64,000 bases of DNA from Nocardioides ungokensis. Its GTDB lineage: Bacteria; Actinomycetota; Actinomycetes; Propionibacteriales; Nocardioidaceae. The notes below the pieces were generated by a model. That model was not told where the DNA came from. It was given only the letters and a program-made list of their open reading frames with translations, and made no database searches. Shown here piece after piece: positions 36,813 to 49,154 of the stretch. The position numbers and the translations under genes are program-made. Position 1 is the stretch's first letter. Each line of letters starts with the position of its first letter. Location: positions 2,799,001-2,863,000 of the forward strand of contig NZ_CP059164.1 of the NCBI RefSeq assembly GCF_013466985.1, written 5' to 3'.

Positions 36813-37817
36813 ATGGTGCACCTGACGCTCGCCGAAGTGAGCGACGACGGGAAGTGCCTGCTCCTGGTCAGCGATGCGGGCGTCGAGTTCACCCTCGACA
36901 TCGATGCCCGGCTCCGGGCCGCACTGCGCGGCGACACCGCACGCCTCGGTCAGTTGGAGATGAAGATGGACAGCGCCCTCCGCCCCCGCGACATCCAGGC
37001 CCGCATCCGTGCGGGTGAGACGCCGGAGGCGGTCGCCCAGGCGGCCCAGACCAGCGTCGACAAGATCATGGCCTTCGCGGCACCGGTCCTCGCCGAGCGC
37101 CAGCACGTCGCCGACCGCGCGCAGCGGTCGTCGGTGCGCCGCCGCAACGGCGCCGACCAGGCCGCCGGAGGCGCGCGCACGCTCGGTGACGTCGTCGCGG
37201 GCCACCTGCGCTCGATCAACGTCGACCCGGGCACGGTCGAGTGGGACGCCTGGCGACGCGAGGACGGGCGCTGGTCGCTCACCGGAGAGTTCAACTCGAC
37301 CAAGCGCAGCGGGCACGCGCAGTTCACCTTCGACGCCCCGGGCAACTACGTCACCGCCGAGAACGAGGACGCCCGCTGGCTGCTGGGCGAGATCGTGGTC
37401 AAGAACCGCGTGGCCGAGCCCCGCAACGACCTCGAGCAGGCCCGCCAGCGCCGGCTGTCCGCCGTACACCCGGACGCTCCGGAGGAGCTGCCCCTCGGCG
37501 ACGACGCGATCGAGCTGGTGACCGACCGGTCGGGCGCAGAGGCGGACGCCGGCATCGAGCTGGGCGCCGAGCAGCCGCTCGAGGCGTTCCTGACCGAGGA
37601 GCCGCCGCCGCCGGCCGCCGAGCGTGAGCTGCGCGAGGAGGCGGCCGACGCAGCAGCCCGCGACACCACCGACCAGCCCGAGTCCGAGGCCTCCGAGGCG
37701 TCGGACCCGCCCGCAGCGGAGGAGCCCCCGTCCCGCCGTCCGGTCCGCAAGAGCCGCGGTCGCGCGTCGGTGCCGAGCTGGGACGAGATCATGTTCGGCG
37801 GCGGCAAGTCGGAGTGA
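36813..37817 (+). CDS. sepH: Septation protein SepH
   Basis: A 334-residue cell-division protein of actinobacteria (formerly DUF3071) that binds FtsZ and helps ring assembly. The conserved N-terminal domain runs from MVHLTLAEVSDDGKCLLLVS to about residue 75 with a helix-turn-helix-like ALRPRDIQARIRAGETPEA. The middle holds WRREDGRWSLTGEF, and the C-terminal third is a low-complexity acidic tail ending VPSWDEIMFGG, the conserved terminal motif. AAGGAG lies 11 bases before the ATG. Confidence 0.95.
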   Translation: MVHLTLAEVSDDGKCLLLVSDAGVEFTLDIDARLRAALRGDTARLGQLEMKMDSALRPRDIQARIRAGETPEAVAQAAQTSVDKIMAFAAPVLAERQHVADRAQRSSVRRRNGADQAAGGARTLGDVVAGHLRSINVDPGTVEWDAWRREDGRWSLTGEFNSTKRSGHAQFTFDAPGNYVTAENEDARWLLGEIVVKNRVAEPRNDLEQARQRRLSAVHPDAPEELPLGDDAIELVTDRSGAEADAGIELGAEQPLEAFLTEEPPPPAAERELREEAADAAARDTTDQPESEASEASDPPAAEEPPSRRPVRKSRGRASVPSWDEIMFGGGKSE

Positions 37818-37819
37818 GC

Positions 37820-37840
37820 GTGTGACGTCCTGCGTCACAC
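37820..37840. terminator. Hairpin just after sepH
   Basis: GTGTGACG, loop TCCTG, CGTCACAC: 8-bp perfect stem starting three bases past the sepH stop. Terminator, or operator for the next gene. Confidence 0.45.
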
Positions 37841-37864
37841 CGTCCACACCCCTGCCCATGACGG

Positions 37865-37878
37865 CTACCAATCGGTAG
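37865..37878. promoter_or_regulatory. Candidate operator before the acrA1-like gene
   Basis: CTACC, AATC, GGTAG: a perfect 5-4-5 inverted repeat ending nine bases before the ATG. Its shape is like TetR-type operators of lipid genes. Confidence 0.4.
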
Positions 37879-37887
37879 TCTCCCGGC

Positions 37888-39894
37888 ATGTCGTACTTCG
37901 TCACGGGCGCCACGGGCTTCATCGGCCGACATCTCGTCCAGGAGCTGGTCGATCATCGCGAGGGCGAGATCTTCGTCCTGGTCCGGCAGGGCTCGCTGGC
38001 CCGCATGGAGACGCTGATCCGCCGCTGGGGCACCGACCGGGTGGTGCCCGTCGTCGGGGACCTCTCCGAGCCCCAGCTGGGCGTGGCGAAGAAGTGGGTC
38101 ACCGAGCACCGGGGCGGCATCGACCACTTCTTCCACCTCGCCGCGATCTACGACATGACCGCCGACGACGCCACCAACGAGACCATGAACGTCGGCGGCA
38201 CCCGCAACGCCCTCGGCCTGGCCGAGGCCCTGGAGGTGGGCTGCTTCCACCAGGTGTCGTCCGTGGCCGCCGCCGGCGACTACCACGGCCGCTTCGACGA
38301 GACGATGTTCGACGAGGGCCAGGGCCTCCCCTCGCCCTACCACCGGACGAAGTACGAGTCCGAGAAGATCGTCCGCGAGGAGGCGAAGGTCCCGTGGCGG
38401 GTCTACCGCCCGGCGATCGTGGTCGGCGACTCCCAGACCGGCGCCATGGACAAGGTCGACGGCCCGTACTACTTCTTCCCCCTGATGAAGCTGATGCGCG
38501 ACAGCCTGCCGGCCTGGTTGCCGCTGGTCGGGGTCGACCTCGGGGACACCAACGTCGTCCCGGTCGACTACGTCGCCGCCGCGATGGACCACATCGCGCA
38601 CCTGCCGGACCGCGACAGCGAGGCCTTTCACCTCGTCAACCCCGAACCGCAGCCGGTCGTCGACATGGTCAACGCCTTCTGCGCGGCGGCCGGGGCGCCG
38701 CAGTTCGCGACCCCGCTCGACCGACGTGTCACCCGCTCTGGGCCGTTGTCCCTGGTGCCCCGGGCGCTGCGACCGTCCACGATCGTGAACGGGCTGATCC
38801 GCTCGGCCCCCGCCCAGCTGGTGCTCGACCAGACCGTGGGCCGGCTCGGCGTCCCCGCCGAGGTGCTCGCGCACACGTCGTTCACCGCGGTCTTCGACTC
38901 GCGGCGCACCGAGAAGGCGCTGGCGGGCTCCGGGATCGGCGTGCCCGACCTGGAGTCCTACTCCCGCACCCTGTGGACCTACTGGGAGGAGAACCTCGAC
39001 CAGTCGACCGGCCGGGACCCGGCGGTCCGCGAGGCACTGACCGGCAAGCACGTCGTGATCACCGGCGCCTCCTCCGGCATCGGCCACGTGACGGCGCTGA
39101 AGGTGGCCCAGGCCGGCGGCATCCCTGTCCTCGTCGCGCGCGGCAAGGAGAAGCTCGAGGACACCCGCGCCGCGATCGAGCTGCGCGGCGGCACGGCGTA
39201 CGTCTATCCCTGCGACCTCTCCGACCTCGACGCCATCGACCGCCTGTGCGAGGCGATGTCGGCCGAGCTGCCCTCGATCGACTTCGTCGTCAACAACGCC
39301 GGCCGCTCGATCCGCAGGTCGCTGCGGCTGTCCCAGGACCGCTTCCACGACTTCGAGCGCACCATGCAGCTCAACTACTTCGGCGCGATCCGGCTGGTGA
39401 TGGGCCTGGTCCCGAAGATGCAGGAGCAGAAGCGCGGCCACGTCGTGAACGTCTCCTCCATCGGCGTTCAGACCAACCCGCCGCGCTTCTCGGCCTACGT
39501 CGCCTCCAAGGCCGCGCTGGACTCGTGGAGCAACGTGGTGGCCTCCGAGCTCGTCGGCGACGGGATCACCTTCACCGGCATCCACATGCCGCTGGTGCGG
39601 ACGCCGATGATTGCGCCGACCAAGATCTACGACAAGTTCCCCACCATCTCTCCGGCCCAGGCGGCCGACCTGGTCATCCGGGCGATGGTCGAGCGCCCGC
39701 ACGAGATCAACACGATGCTCGGCAACGCCGGCGCGATCGCGCACACGGTCGCCCCCAAGCTCGCCTTCCGGGTCCTGAACATGGCCTACCACGTCTTCCC
39801 CGACTCGGCCGCCGCCAAGGGTGAGTCCGGCGGCGGGACCCGCGAGTCGGAGCAGATCATGCTGGCCAAGCTGTTCAAGGGGATCCACTGGTAG
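37888..39894 (+). CDS. Two-domain SDR protein, AcrA1-like fatty acyl-CoA reductase
   Basis: A 668-residue fusion of two Rossmann reductases. The N-terminal extended SDR (1-380) has TGATGFIG at 6-13 and the catalytic Tyr151/Lys155 (YHRTK). The C-terminal classical SDR has TGASSGIG from residue 392, NNAG, and Tyr537/Lys541 (YVASK). The design matches M. tuberculosis AcrA1 (Rv3391), proposed to reduce acyl-CoA to aldehyde or alcohol for wax or lipid synthesis. Preceded by a palindrome that could bind a repressor. Exact reaction not provable from sequence. Confidence 0.88.
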   Translation: MSYFVTGATGFIGRHLVQELVDHREGEIFVLVRQGSLARMETLIRRWGTDRVVPVVGDLSEPQLGVAKKWVTEHRGGIDHFFHLAAIYDMTADDATNETMNVGGTRNALGLAEALEVGCFHQVSSVAAAGDYHGRFDETMFDEGQGLPSPYHRTKYESEKIVREEAKVPWRVYRPAIVVGDSQTGAMDKVDGPYYFFPLMKLMRDSLPAWLPLVGVDLGDTNVVPVDYVAAAMDHIAHLPDRDSEAFHLVNPEPQPVVDMVNAFCAAAGAPQFATPLDRRVTRSGPLSLVPRALRPSTIVNGLIRSAPAQLVLDQTVGRLGVPAEVLAHTSFTAVFDSRRTEKALAGSGIGVPDLESYSRTLWTYWEENLDQSTGRDPAVREALTGKHVVITGASSGIGHVTALKVAQAGGIPVLVARGKEKLEDTRAAIELRGGTAYVYPCDLSDLDAIDRLCEAMSAELPSIDFVVNNAGRSIRRSLRLSQDRFHDFERTMQLNYFGAIRLVMGLVPKMQEQKRGHVVNVSSIGVQTNPPRFSAYVASKAALDSWSNVVASELVGDGITFTGIHMPLVRTPMIAPTKIYDKFPTISPAQAADLVIRAMVERPHEINTMLGNAGAIAHTVAPKLAFRVLNMAYHVFPDSAAAKGESGGGTRESEQIMLAKLFKGIHW

Positions 39895-39958
39895 GGGTCG
39901 CTCGAGACCTGCGCCTCGTCGCGCTGGGCCTGCCTCCCGGCTTGCGCCCCGCGGGCTT

Positions 39959-40019
39959 GCCGATTGGTCACCAACGACAGATCTTCAGGCGCCCGGCATG
40001 CAGTTCTTGACCAATCGGC
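39959..40019. repeat. Intergenic palindromic repeat, family A, copy 2
   Basis: GCCGATTGGTCA at 39959-39970 pairs perfectly with TGACCAATCGGC at 40008-40019. Same 61-base length as copy 1 and same inner GGCATGCAG. It lies between convergent genes. Confidence 0.88.
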
Positions 40020-40097
40020 GCCCCCGGTCGGCGATGGTTCCGGTCCCTGGCTGATCAGGCCTGAGGGCTGGGCTGAGGTCGCAGGCCGGCCTGCCGC

Positions 40098-40349
40098 TCA
40101 TTCGGGCGGACGTGACACCAGCCGAGTGACCAGGCAGAGGCCGACACAAGCGAGAGCCACGACGAAGACTCCCCCGAAGATGTGCATCAGATTGGTTGCC
40201 GCAGCGTAGTTGCCGGGCGACCAGCTGTAGTTGTTCACGATGTTGCCCCGCCAGTGGTGGGCCCACAGACCCAGCAGCCCGCTGAGCAGCGCGACCCACG
40301 AGGCACGTCGCAGCAGGACGGGGCTCCTGAGCAATCGCACCTGTCGCAC
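40098..40349 (-). CDS. Small two-TM membrane protein
   Basis: An 83-residue protein with two hydrophobic segments (WVALLSGLLGLWAHHW and LMHIFGGVFVVALACVGLCL) joined by GNIVNNYSWSPGNYAAATN. Not recognized. GTG 40349 is the start; codon use is similar to neighbors. It lies 27 bases after the sulfurtransferase stop would be reached from the other side, on the same strand and downstream of it. Confidence 0.5.
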   Translation of the reverse strand: MRQVRLLRSPVLLRRASWVALLSGLLGLWAHHWRGNIVNNYSWSPGNYAAATNLMHIFGGVFVVALACVGLCLVTRLVSRPPE

Positions 40350-40376
40350 CCTAGGGTCCGACGTCGCCCTTCGCCA

Positions 40377-41228
40377 TCAAAACGTCTCGACGGGCCGGTC
40401 GGGATCGGTGATCCAGCCGCTCCACGAGCCCGGGTAGAGCGCGGCGCGGACGCCGGCCAGCTCCATGGCGATGATGTCGTGGACAGCGGTGACGCCGGAG
40501 CCGCAGTAGGCCGCGACCTCGCCGCGCTCCCCCGCCTCCGGGGTGGCCCCGACCGCCGCGTAGAGCTCCCGGAGCTCCTCGGGTGAGCGGAAGCGCCCGT
40601 CCCCGTCGAGGTTGCGCGCGGTCGGCACGTTGACCGCGCCGGGGATGTGGCCGGCGACCGGGTCGATCGGCTCGGTCTCGCCGCGGTAGCGCTCCGGTTC
40701 GCGGGCGTCGACCAGCACCGCCAGCTCAGGGACCCGGTCGGCCTCGACGACGGGCAGGTGGCCGGGATCGGCGACGAAGTCCCCCTCGGCGACGTCGTCG
40801 GGGGCACCGGTCTCGACCGGACCGCCGGCGGCCGTCCACGCCGCCCACGCGCCGTCCAGGACCCGTACGTCGGGGTGCCCGTGGAAACGCAGCAGCCACC
40901 AGGCCCGGCTGGCCGCGAGCCCGGACCAGTCGTCGTACACGACAACGGGACGGTCCGCGGAGACACCGGCCCGCCGCATCGCGGCCTCGAAGACGGCGAC
41001 GTCGGGCAACGGGTGCCGCCCGCCCTCACCGGGCGGCGCGGCCAGGTCGGCGTCCAGGTCGACGTAGACCGCCCCCGGCACGTGCCCGGCGGCGTACTCC
41101 TTCTGGCCGGGCGGGCCGCCCGTCCGGTGGCGGACGTCGAGGACGGTGGGGGTCGACGAGCTCGCCCCTGGGTGCAGGGCGGCGCGCAGCTCGTCGACGG
41201 AGATCAGCGGACCGGTCATGTCGCCCAT
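40377..41228 (-). CDS. Thiosulfate/3-mercaptopyruvate sulfurtransferase (tandem rhodanese)
   Basis: A 283-residue protein with two rhodanese domains: an inactive N-terminal one (VLDVRHRTGGPPGQKEYAAG) and a C-terminal one with the active Cys in AAYCGSGVTAVHD. It moves a sulfane sulfur to cyanide, thiols or protein acceptors. The start may be ATG 41228 or ATG 41219. It diverges from tdk. Confidence 0.92.
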   Translation of the reverse strand: MGDMTGPLISVDELRAALHPGASSSTPTVLDVRHRTGGPPGQKEYAAGHVPGAVYVDLDADLAAPPGEGGRHPLPDVAVFEAAMRRAGVSADRPVVVYDDWSGLAASRAWWLLRFHGHPDVRVLDGAWAAWTAAGGPVETGAPDDVAEGDFVADPGHLPVVEADRVPELAVLVDAREPERYRGETEPIDPVAGHIPGAVNVPTARNLDGDGRFRSPEELRELYAAVGATPEAGERGEVAAYCGSGVTAVHDIIAMELAGVRAALYPGSWSGWITDPDRPVETF

Positions 41229-41263
41229 CCTCCAGCAGAGGGCCTGTGAAAGGATCGCGACCC

Positions 41264-41928
41264 GTGGCTGAACTGCACTTCTTCACCGGGACCATGGACT
41301 CGGGCAAGAGCACCCTCGCGCTCCAGACGAACCACAACCACGCCGCGCGCGGACGGGTCGGCCGGATCTTCACCACCCGGGACCGGGCGGGCGAGGCGAT
41401 GCTGTCCAGCCGCCTCGGACTCACCCACGAGGCGATCGAGGTCGATGAGACCTTCGACTTCTGGACCTACGTCGTGCGCACGCTCACCCAGGGCGGCCGG
41501 ATCGACTACCTCATCTGCGACGAGGCGCAGTTCTACACCCGCGACCAGATCGACCAGCTGGCCAAGGTGGTCGACGAGCTGCAGATCGACGTCTTCGCCT
41601 TCGGCATCCTCACCGACTTCCGCACGGCGCTGTTCGAGGGCAGCGCGCGCCTCGTCGAGCTCGCCGACCGGATGAACGTCCTCCAGGTGGAAGCCCTGTG
41701 CTGGTGCGGCAAGCGCGCGACCCACAATGCCCGCACGGAGAACGGCGTGATGGTGGTCGAGGGCGACCAGATCGTCGTCGGCGACGTCGACCAGCCCGAA
41801 GGCGCAGGGCCTGCCGAGCCAAGTGAGATCGCCTACGAGGTGCTCTGCCGCCAGCACCACCGGCGCCGGCTCACCGCCGCGCGCGCCAAGGCGGTCAGCC
41901 TGGCCCCCGAGCCGCTGCCCTTCGGTGA
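41264..41928 (+). CDS. tdk: Thymidine kinase (C-terminal frame probably extended by a frameshift)
   Basis: Type II thymidine kinase, ATP-dependent phosphorylation of thymidine. GTG 41264 starts VAELHFFTGTMDSGKSTLAL with the P-loop at 9-17; further marks are ICDEAQFY, FGILTDFRTALFEGS, and a zinc ribbon CWCG with LCRQHH. Family members end near PLPF. Here the frame passes a TGA at 41926-41928 in the wrong phase after PLPFG and continues to 42421, through a repeat and antisense to the next gene. One G lost near 41924 would explain this, so the end is given at 41928. Confidence 0.85.
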
Positions 41929-41940
41929 GCGGAGACGCGT

Positions 41941-42052
41941 CAGCGGATCCGCTGATGGTGGTCGAGCGAGCCGCGCGACTGAGGAACGAAGTCGCGACCG
42001 GCGTGGCGAGACCCGGGCGCCAGCGGATCCGCTGACGGTGGTGGAGCGAGCC
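41941..42052. repeat. Two copies of a 32-bp repeat with a 12-bp palindrome, family D
   Basis: Copies at 41941-41972 and 42021-42052, 30 of 32 bases identical, 80 bases apart. Each begins CAGCGGATCCGCTGA, containing the palindrome AGCGGATCCGCT, and ends GAGCGAGCC. Between them is GAACGAAGTCGCGACC-type sequence common to dispersed actinobacterial intergenic repeats. Confidence 0.8.
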
Positions 42053-43176
42053 TCAGTCGACCAGCATGGGGATGAGCATCTCCTCGGGCGTCAGCGACCC
42101 GTGCAGGCCCACCAGCTTCGCCTCGTAGGGGAAGTCGCTGGTCGACAGCACGGCCGTGTCCCCGCAGGCGGCGACGACCACGTCGCCGAGGCGCGGCAGG
42201 ACGGACGTGGACACCGGGCCGAACCAGCCCCGGGCCACCGCGACGTCACGGGTCATCACCTCGGCCCGGTCGCCCAGCACCTCGGCCCAGGTGGCGGCCA
42301 CGTCGTCGACAGCCCCGCGGTGGCAGTAGAGGTGTCGGAAGCGTGCCTCGCCCCCGATCAGCGCCACCCCGTCCCGCAGCTCGTGCCGCTCGTCCACGTC
42401 GATCCGGCTCTCCGGCGCTGAGTCGACCATGCCGTGGTCGGCCACGACGAGCAGCCGCGTCGCGCGGGGCAGCGAGTCGCGCAGCTGCTCGGCCTCGGAG
42501 TCGATGATCGAGAGCTGCTGGAGCCACTGGCTCGACGCGACGCCGTACCGGTGCCCGGTCCAGTCGAGGTCGCCGTCGTAGAGGTAGGTCAGCGAGGGGC
42601 CGTCCGACGAGGAGGCCACGGCAGCGGCGATCCGCTCGCCCACCTTGTCGGCCCCCACGTAGTCCGCACCCCGGGTGGGCGGCGATGGTGAGCCCGCTGC
42701 CCACGAACTCCCGCTTGTTGACGACCGTCACGTTCGTCCCGCAGCTCCTCAGCCTCGAGAAGGCGGTCGGGTGCGGCTGCCACTCCATCGGGTCGACGTC
42801 CTTGTCCCACAGCAGCGCGTTGAGCAGCCGGCCGGTGCCCGGCACCCGCGAGGTGAACCCCACCAGGCCGTGGGCGCCCGGCGTCAGACCGGTGCCTAGC
42901 GAGGTCAGGCTGGTCGCGGTGGTCGACGGCACGCCCGCGGTGGCCGGGGCCTGGTCGACCAGCAGGCTCGAGAGGTACGGCGCGGCGTGGGCGTAGCGCT
43001 CCAGCAGCCGGGCTCCCAGGCCGTCGACGAGGAACACGACGTACGCCCGGGCGTCGGGGCAGCAGCAGCCCGGACGGGCGTTCCGCCAGCGGCGTGCCCA
43101 GGGCGGCCGCGACGGCCGGGACGACGTCACCGAGGGAACGCTGGTGGTAGGCAGGCTCGACGAACCCGGCGCTCAT
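42053..43176 (-). pseudogene. Nucleotide pyrophosphatase/alkaline-phosphatase-superfamily phosphodiesterase, broken by two frameshifts
   Basis: The coding signal uses three frames in turn: MSAGFVEPAYHQRSLGDVVP from ATG 43176; then, after a shift near 43055, YVVFLVDGLGARLLERYA and PSTTATSLTSLGTGLTPGAH with the catalytic Thr; then, after a shift near 42672, YVGADKVGERIAAAV and LVVADHGMVDS to the TGA at 42053. All parts match one family of type I phosphodiesterases, about 375 residues in total. Its start overlaps the DUF5998 stop by ATGA. Decay or sequencing error cannot be told apart here; error is likelier given the cluster of such events. Confidence 0.8.
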
Positions 43177-43758
43177 GCCCCGTGGGTCCGGGCGGAGAGC
43201 GACTCCGCGAAGGACAGCAGCCCCCGACGGCGTCGGCGCCGTCGGCGGCGGCCGACACCCGGATCGAGAAGTCGTCGGAGGCCAGCACGCCCGTGTAGCC
43301 GTGGTCAGCCTCGCACTCGGGGTCGCTGCAGCCCGCCGGCTCGAGGTCGACGCGGCTCACGCCGCCCCAGCCGATGGTCATCACGGCCTCGGCGGGGGGG
43401 TCGGGCCGGAGGTCGGGTTGGCGATCATCCGGGTCACCACCACCGACTTCACGGCCTCGAGGCGCACCGCCTCGGTGGAGGTGGAGGTGTAGGGCTCGGG
43501 CAGCAGGTCGTCACCGGTGTGCTCGTCGGTGTGGGCCAGGATCAGCCGCGTCGGGGTCAGCACCACCACGCTGAGGTGACGGCGCACCTCGTCGCGCTCG
43601 AAGGTCGGCTCGTGGTGCACGAAGAACGAGACGACCTGCTCCCCCGCCACGGCCGCCTCCACCCCGTGGGCCACGACCTCGGGGTAGTAGCCGGTGTGGT
43701 CGATGGCGTCCCTCAGCTCGAGGGTCCGGTCCCGGTCGTCGGTGGTCCTGCTGCGCAT
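43173..43758 (-). pseudogene. DUF5998 family protein, broken by two frameshifts
   Basis: Starts MRSRTTDDRDRTLELRDAID at ATG 43758 and reads well to VVVTRMIANPTSGPTPP. A run of seven G at 43394-43400 appears one base short; the next phase gives VMTIGWGGVSRVDLEPAGCS and FSIRVSAAADGADAV. A second loss in the G run near 43213 would then give LLSFAESLSARTHGA and a TGA at 43173-43175. The repaired protein is about 195 residues, the family length. Function unknown. Coupled by ATGA to the phosphodiesterase gene. Confidence 0.82.
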
Positions 43759-43839
43759 GCGTGCAGTCTGTCACGCGACCGCGCCGGACACCGGCACGGC
43801 TGGCACGAGGCGCGCAGCAGGCAAGACGGTGGGTGGGGC

Positions 43840-46554
43840 TCAGCCCGGGATCGTGTCCCCGGGGTGGTCCGGCAGCCGCCGCACGAACCAGTCCGACCGC
43901 GCGTCGGCGACCGGGTCGACCCGCGCGGCGGCGGTGAGCACGGTGGCGCCGTCCGCGCCGGCCAGGACCAGGGACAGCTCCATGGAGCTGACCTGGGGCA
44001 GGTCGTTCTGGAGCTGGGCCACCCGCCGGATCAGCCGCTCCACCTCGGCCACGTCGACGACCTCGCTGCCGCGGTAGCCGAAGAGCATCGGCGAGGACTT
44101 GATCTCGCGCACCATCGCGGCGGCGTCGCGCTCACCCAGCGGCGGGATCCGGTAGGCCTTGTCGGCGAGCAGCTCGATCAGCGGCCCGGAGATGCCGAAG
44201 GACACCACCGGCCCGAACAGCGGGTCCTCGATGCTGCGGATGGCGACCGGCACGCCCGGCGTGGAGTTCTTCTGCACCACGAAGCCGGCCTTCTCGGGCT
44301 CGGTGATCCGGGCGGTCAACGACTCCCAGGCGTCCTGCATCTCGCCGGGGGTGTCGATGTTGCGCCACACGTGTGCCTGGTCGGGCCGCTCGCGCAGGTG
44401 GTCGGCGGTGGCCTTGAGCACGACGTCCCAGCCGAGGTCCTCGCCCGCCTTCTGGGCCTCCTCGTGGGAGGTCACCTCGCGGGTCTCCCACAGCTCGATG
44501 CCGTACGCCGCGAGGAGCGTCGTCAGGTCCGGCTGCTCGAGCTCGGTGCCCTGCGGGTGCCGGCGCAGCAGGTCGTTGATCAGCCGCTTGGCCGCCGCCT
44601 GGTCGACCTCGTCGGGGCCGACCGGCGGGCCGTCGGGGGTGCGCAGCCACACGGCGTACTCCACGACCCGGGCGAGGGCGCGGACCGCGGCCTCGACAGC
44701 GGGGTACGACGGCACCGAGCCGCGGCCGGCCGTCGAGCCGGCCACGTCGGGGACCCGCAGCAGCTCGGGGACGCCCTCGGCCCCGAGGAACGACGACACC
44801 AGCGGCTTGTCGGACTGCTCGCCGACCGCGGCGAGCACGTTGGCGACGTCCTCGCCGGACACGTTGAGCGGCGGGATGTAGACGGCGACCACCGAGTCGA
44901 CCTCGGGGTCGTCGATCGCGGCGTCGAGCGCGTCCTCGAAGTCCTCGGCCGTGGCCTCGGCGCCCAGGGCGACCGACTTGTTCACGACCAGGCCGACCGC
45001 GGCGGCTGCGTCGGCGGCCAGCAGCCCGAGGGCGTCGGAGTTCCCGACGATCGCGACCCGGCGCCCGCGGGGCAGCGGCTGGTGGGCCAGCAGCTGGGCG
45101 ACGTCGAACATCTCCTCCAGCGTGTCCACCTGGATCACGCCGGCCTGGCGGAACATCGCGTCGACCGCCTGCGGAGGCGCGGCGATCTTGCGCACCGCGT
45201 GGCCCATGGGGACGCCCTGGGTGGTGCGGCCCGAGCGCACCGCGATGATCGGCTTGCGCAGCGAGACCCGCCGGGCGATCCGGGAGAACTTGCGCGGGTT
45301 GCCGATCGACTCGAGGTAGAGCAGCACGACCTCGGTCGAGTCGTCCTCCTCCCAGTACTGGAGCAGGTCGTTGCCGGACACGTCGGCGCGGTTGCCCGCG
45401 CTGACGAACGTCGAGAGGCCCAGGCCGCGGTTGTTGACCTTCTCCAGGATGGCCGAGCCGAGGGCACCGGACTGGCAGAAGAAGCCGGCGCGGCCGCGGG
45501 GCGGCATCAGGCCCGAGAGCGAGGCGTTGAGCGAGACGGCCGGGTCGGTGTTGATGATGCCCAGGCAGTTCGGCCCGATCAGGCGCAGCCCGTAGGAGCG
45601 CGAGAGCCCCACGAGACGGCGCTGGCGCTGGCGGCCCTCCTCGCCGGTCTCGGCGAAGCCCGAGGAGATCACGACCAGGCCGTGGACGCCCTTGGCGGCG
45701 CAGTCGAGCACGACGTCCTGGACCGCCTCGGCGGGCACCGCCACGATCGCGACGTCCACGTCGTCGGGGATCTCCCCCACCGTGGAGTACGCCGGCATCC
45801 CGGACACGGCCGCCGAGCTGGGGTTCACGACGTACACCCGTCCGGTGAAGTCGCCCATCACGAGGTTGCGGACCAGTGCCTGGCCGATGGTGTCCTGCCG
45901 GCGGCTGGCCCCGATCACGGCGACCGAGCGCGGGTTGAAGAACTTCTCGATGGAGGCGGCCTCGGCACGGTGCTCGCGGTTGACCATCAGCCCGATGGCG
46001 GTGTCGGTCGGCTCGATCGAGAACTCCAGGGCGAGCACGCCGTCCTCGTACTCGCTGGCCACCCGGTAGCCGGCGTCCCGGAACGTCTGGATCATCCGGC
46101 TGTTGTCGGGCAGCACCTCGGCCACGAAGCGCTCGACGCCACGCTCGCGGCCGGCCTGGGCGAGGTGCTCGAGCAGCAGCTGGGCGATGCCGCGCCCCTG
46201 GTGCTGGTCCTCCACGAGGAAGGCGACCTCCGCCTCCCCCGGGCGTACGACGTCGTACCGCCCGACGGCGATCATCTTGCCCGAGAGGGTGAGCACGAAC
46301 GCCACCCGGTTGACGTGGTCGACCTGGGTGAAGCGGGCGACGTCCCGATCGCTGAGCTGCGGCATCGGGGAGAAGAACCGGTAGTACTTCGACTGGTCGG
46401 AGACCCGGGCGTAGAAGTCGACGAGCAGCTCGGCGTCCCGTGCCTCGATGGGCCGGATGTGGGCGGTCCTGCCGTCGCGCAGCAGGACATCCGCCTCCCA
46501 GTGGCGGGGGGCAGCCGGTGCCTGGTTCTCCACTGGGTCCTCGGTGCCGGTCAC
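43840..46554 (-). CDS. Bifunctional GNAT / acyl-CoA synthetase (ADP-forming-like) protein, PatA-type lysine acetyltransferase
   Basis: A 904-residue protein. Residues about 20-190 form a GNAT domain ([40 protein letters not shown]). The rest is an NDP-forming acyl-CoA synthetase homolog: CoA-binding [15 protein letters not shown], then [25 protein letters not shown], and a C-terminal ATP-grasp-like part. The domain order is the reverse of Salmonella Pat and like Streptomyces PatA. Such enzymes acetylate acyl-CoA synthetases and other proteins. GTG 46554 starts [13 protein letters not shown]. It diverges from parC. Confidence 0.9.
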   Translation of the reverse strand: MTGTEDPVENQAPAAPRHWEADVLLRDGRTAHIRPIEARDAELLVDFYARVSDQSKYYRFFSPMPQLSDRDVARFTQVDHVNRVAFVLTLSGKMIAVGRYDVVRPGEAEVAFLVEDQHQGRGIAQLLLEHLAQAGRERGVERFVAEVLPDNSRMIQTFRDAGYRVASEYEDGVLALEFSIEPTDTAIGLMVNREHRAEAASIEKFFNPRSVAVIGASRRQDTIGQALVRNLVMGDFTGRVYVVNPSSAAVSGMPAYSTVGEIPDDVDVAIVAVPAEAVQDVVLDCAAKGVHGLVVISSGFAETGEEGRQRQRRLVGLSRSYGLRLIGPNCLGIINTDPAVSLNASLSGLMPPRGRAGFFCQSGALGSAILEKVNNRGLGLSTFVSAGNRADVSGNDLLQYWEEDDSTEVVLLYLESIGNPRKFSRIARRVSLRKPIIAVRSGRTTQGVPMGHAVRKIAAPPQAVDAMFRQAGVIQVDTLEEMFDVAQLLAHQPLPRGRRVAIVGNSDALGLLAADAAAAVGLVVNKSVALGAEATAEDFEDALDAAIDDPEVDSVVAVYIPPLNVSGEDVANVLAAVGEQSDKPLVSSFLGAEGVPELLRVPDVAGSTAGRGSVPSYPAVEAAVRALARVVEYAVWLRTPDGPPVGPDEVDQAAAKRLINDLLRRHPQGTELEQPDLTTLLAAYGIELWETREVTSHEEAQKAGEDLGWDVVLKATADHLRERPDQAHVWRNIDTPGEMQDAWESLTARITEPEKAGFVVQKNSTPGVPVAIRSIEDPLFGPVVSFGISGPLIELLADKAYRIPPLGERDAAAMVREIKSSPMLFGYRGSEVVDVAEVERLIRRVAQLQNDLPQVSSMELSLVLAGADGATVLTAAARVDPVADARSDWFVRRLPDHPGDTIPG

Positions 46555-46678
46555 GAGGCGCAAATCTACAGTCCTCCGGGCCCTCGGAGCGCCTCCAGGA
46601 CCGGATCGGACGCGCCGCGGGGGCCGAACCGGCGTGCCCCCGGCGCATCGGCGGGGGCCACCGGGGAGAATGCACGGC

Positions 46679-49150
<2,472 letters not shown>

Positions 49151-49154
49151 GCGC

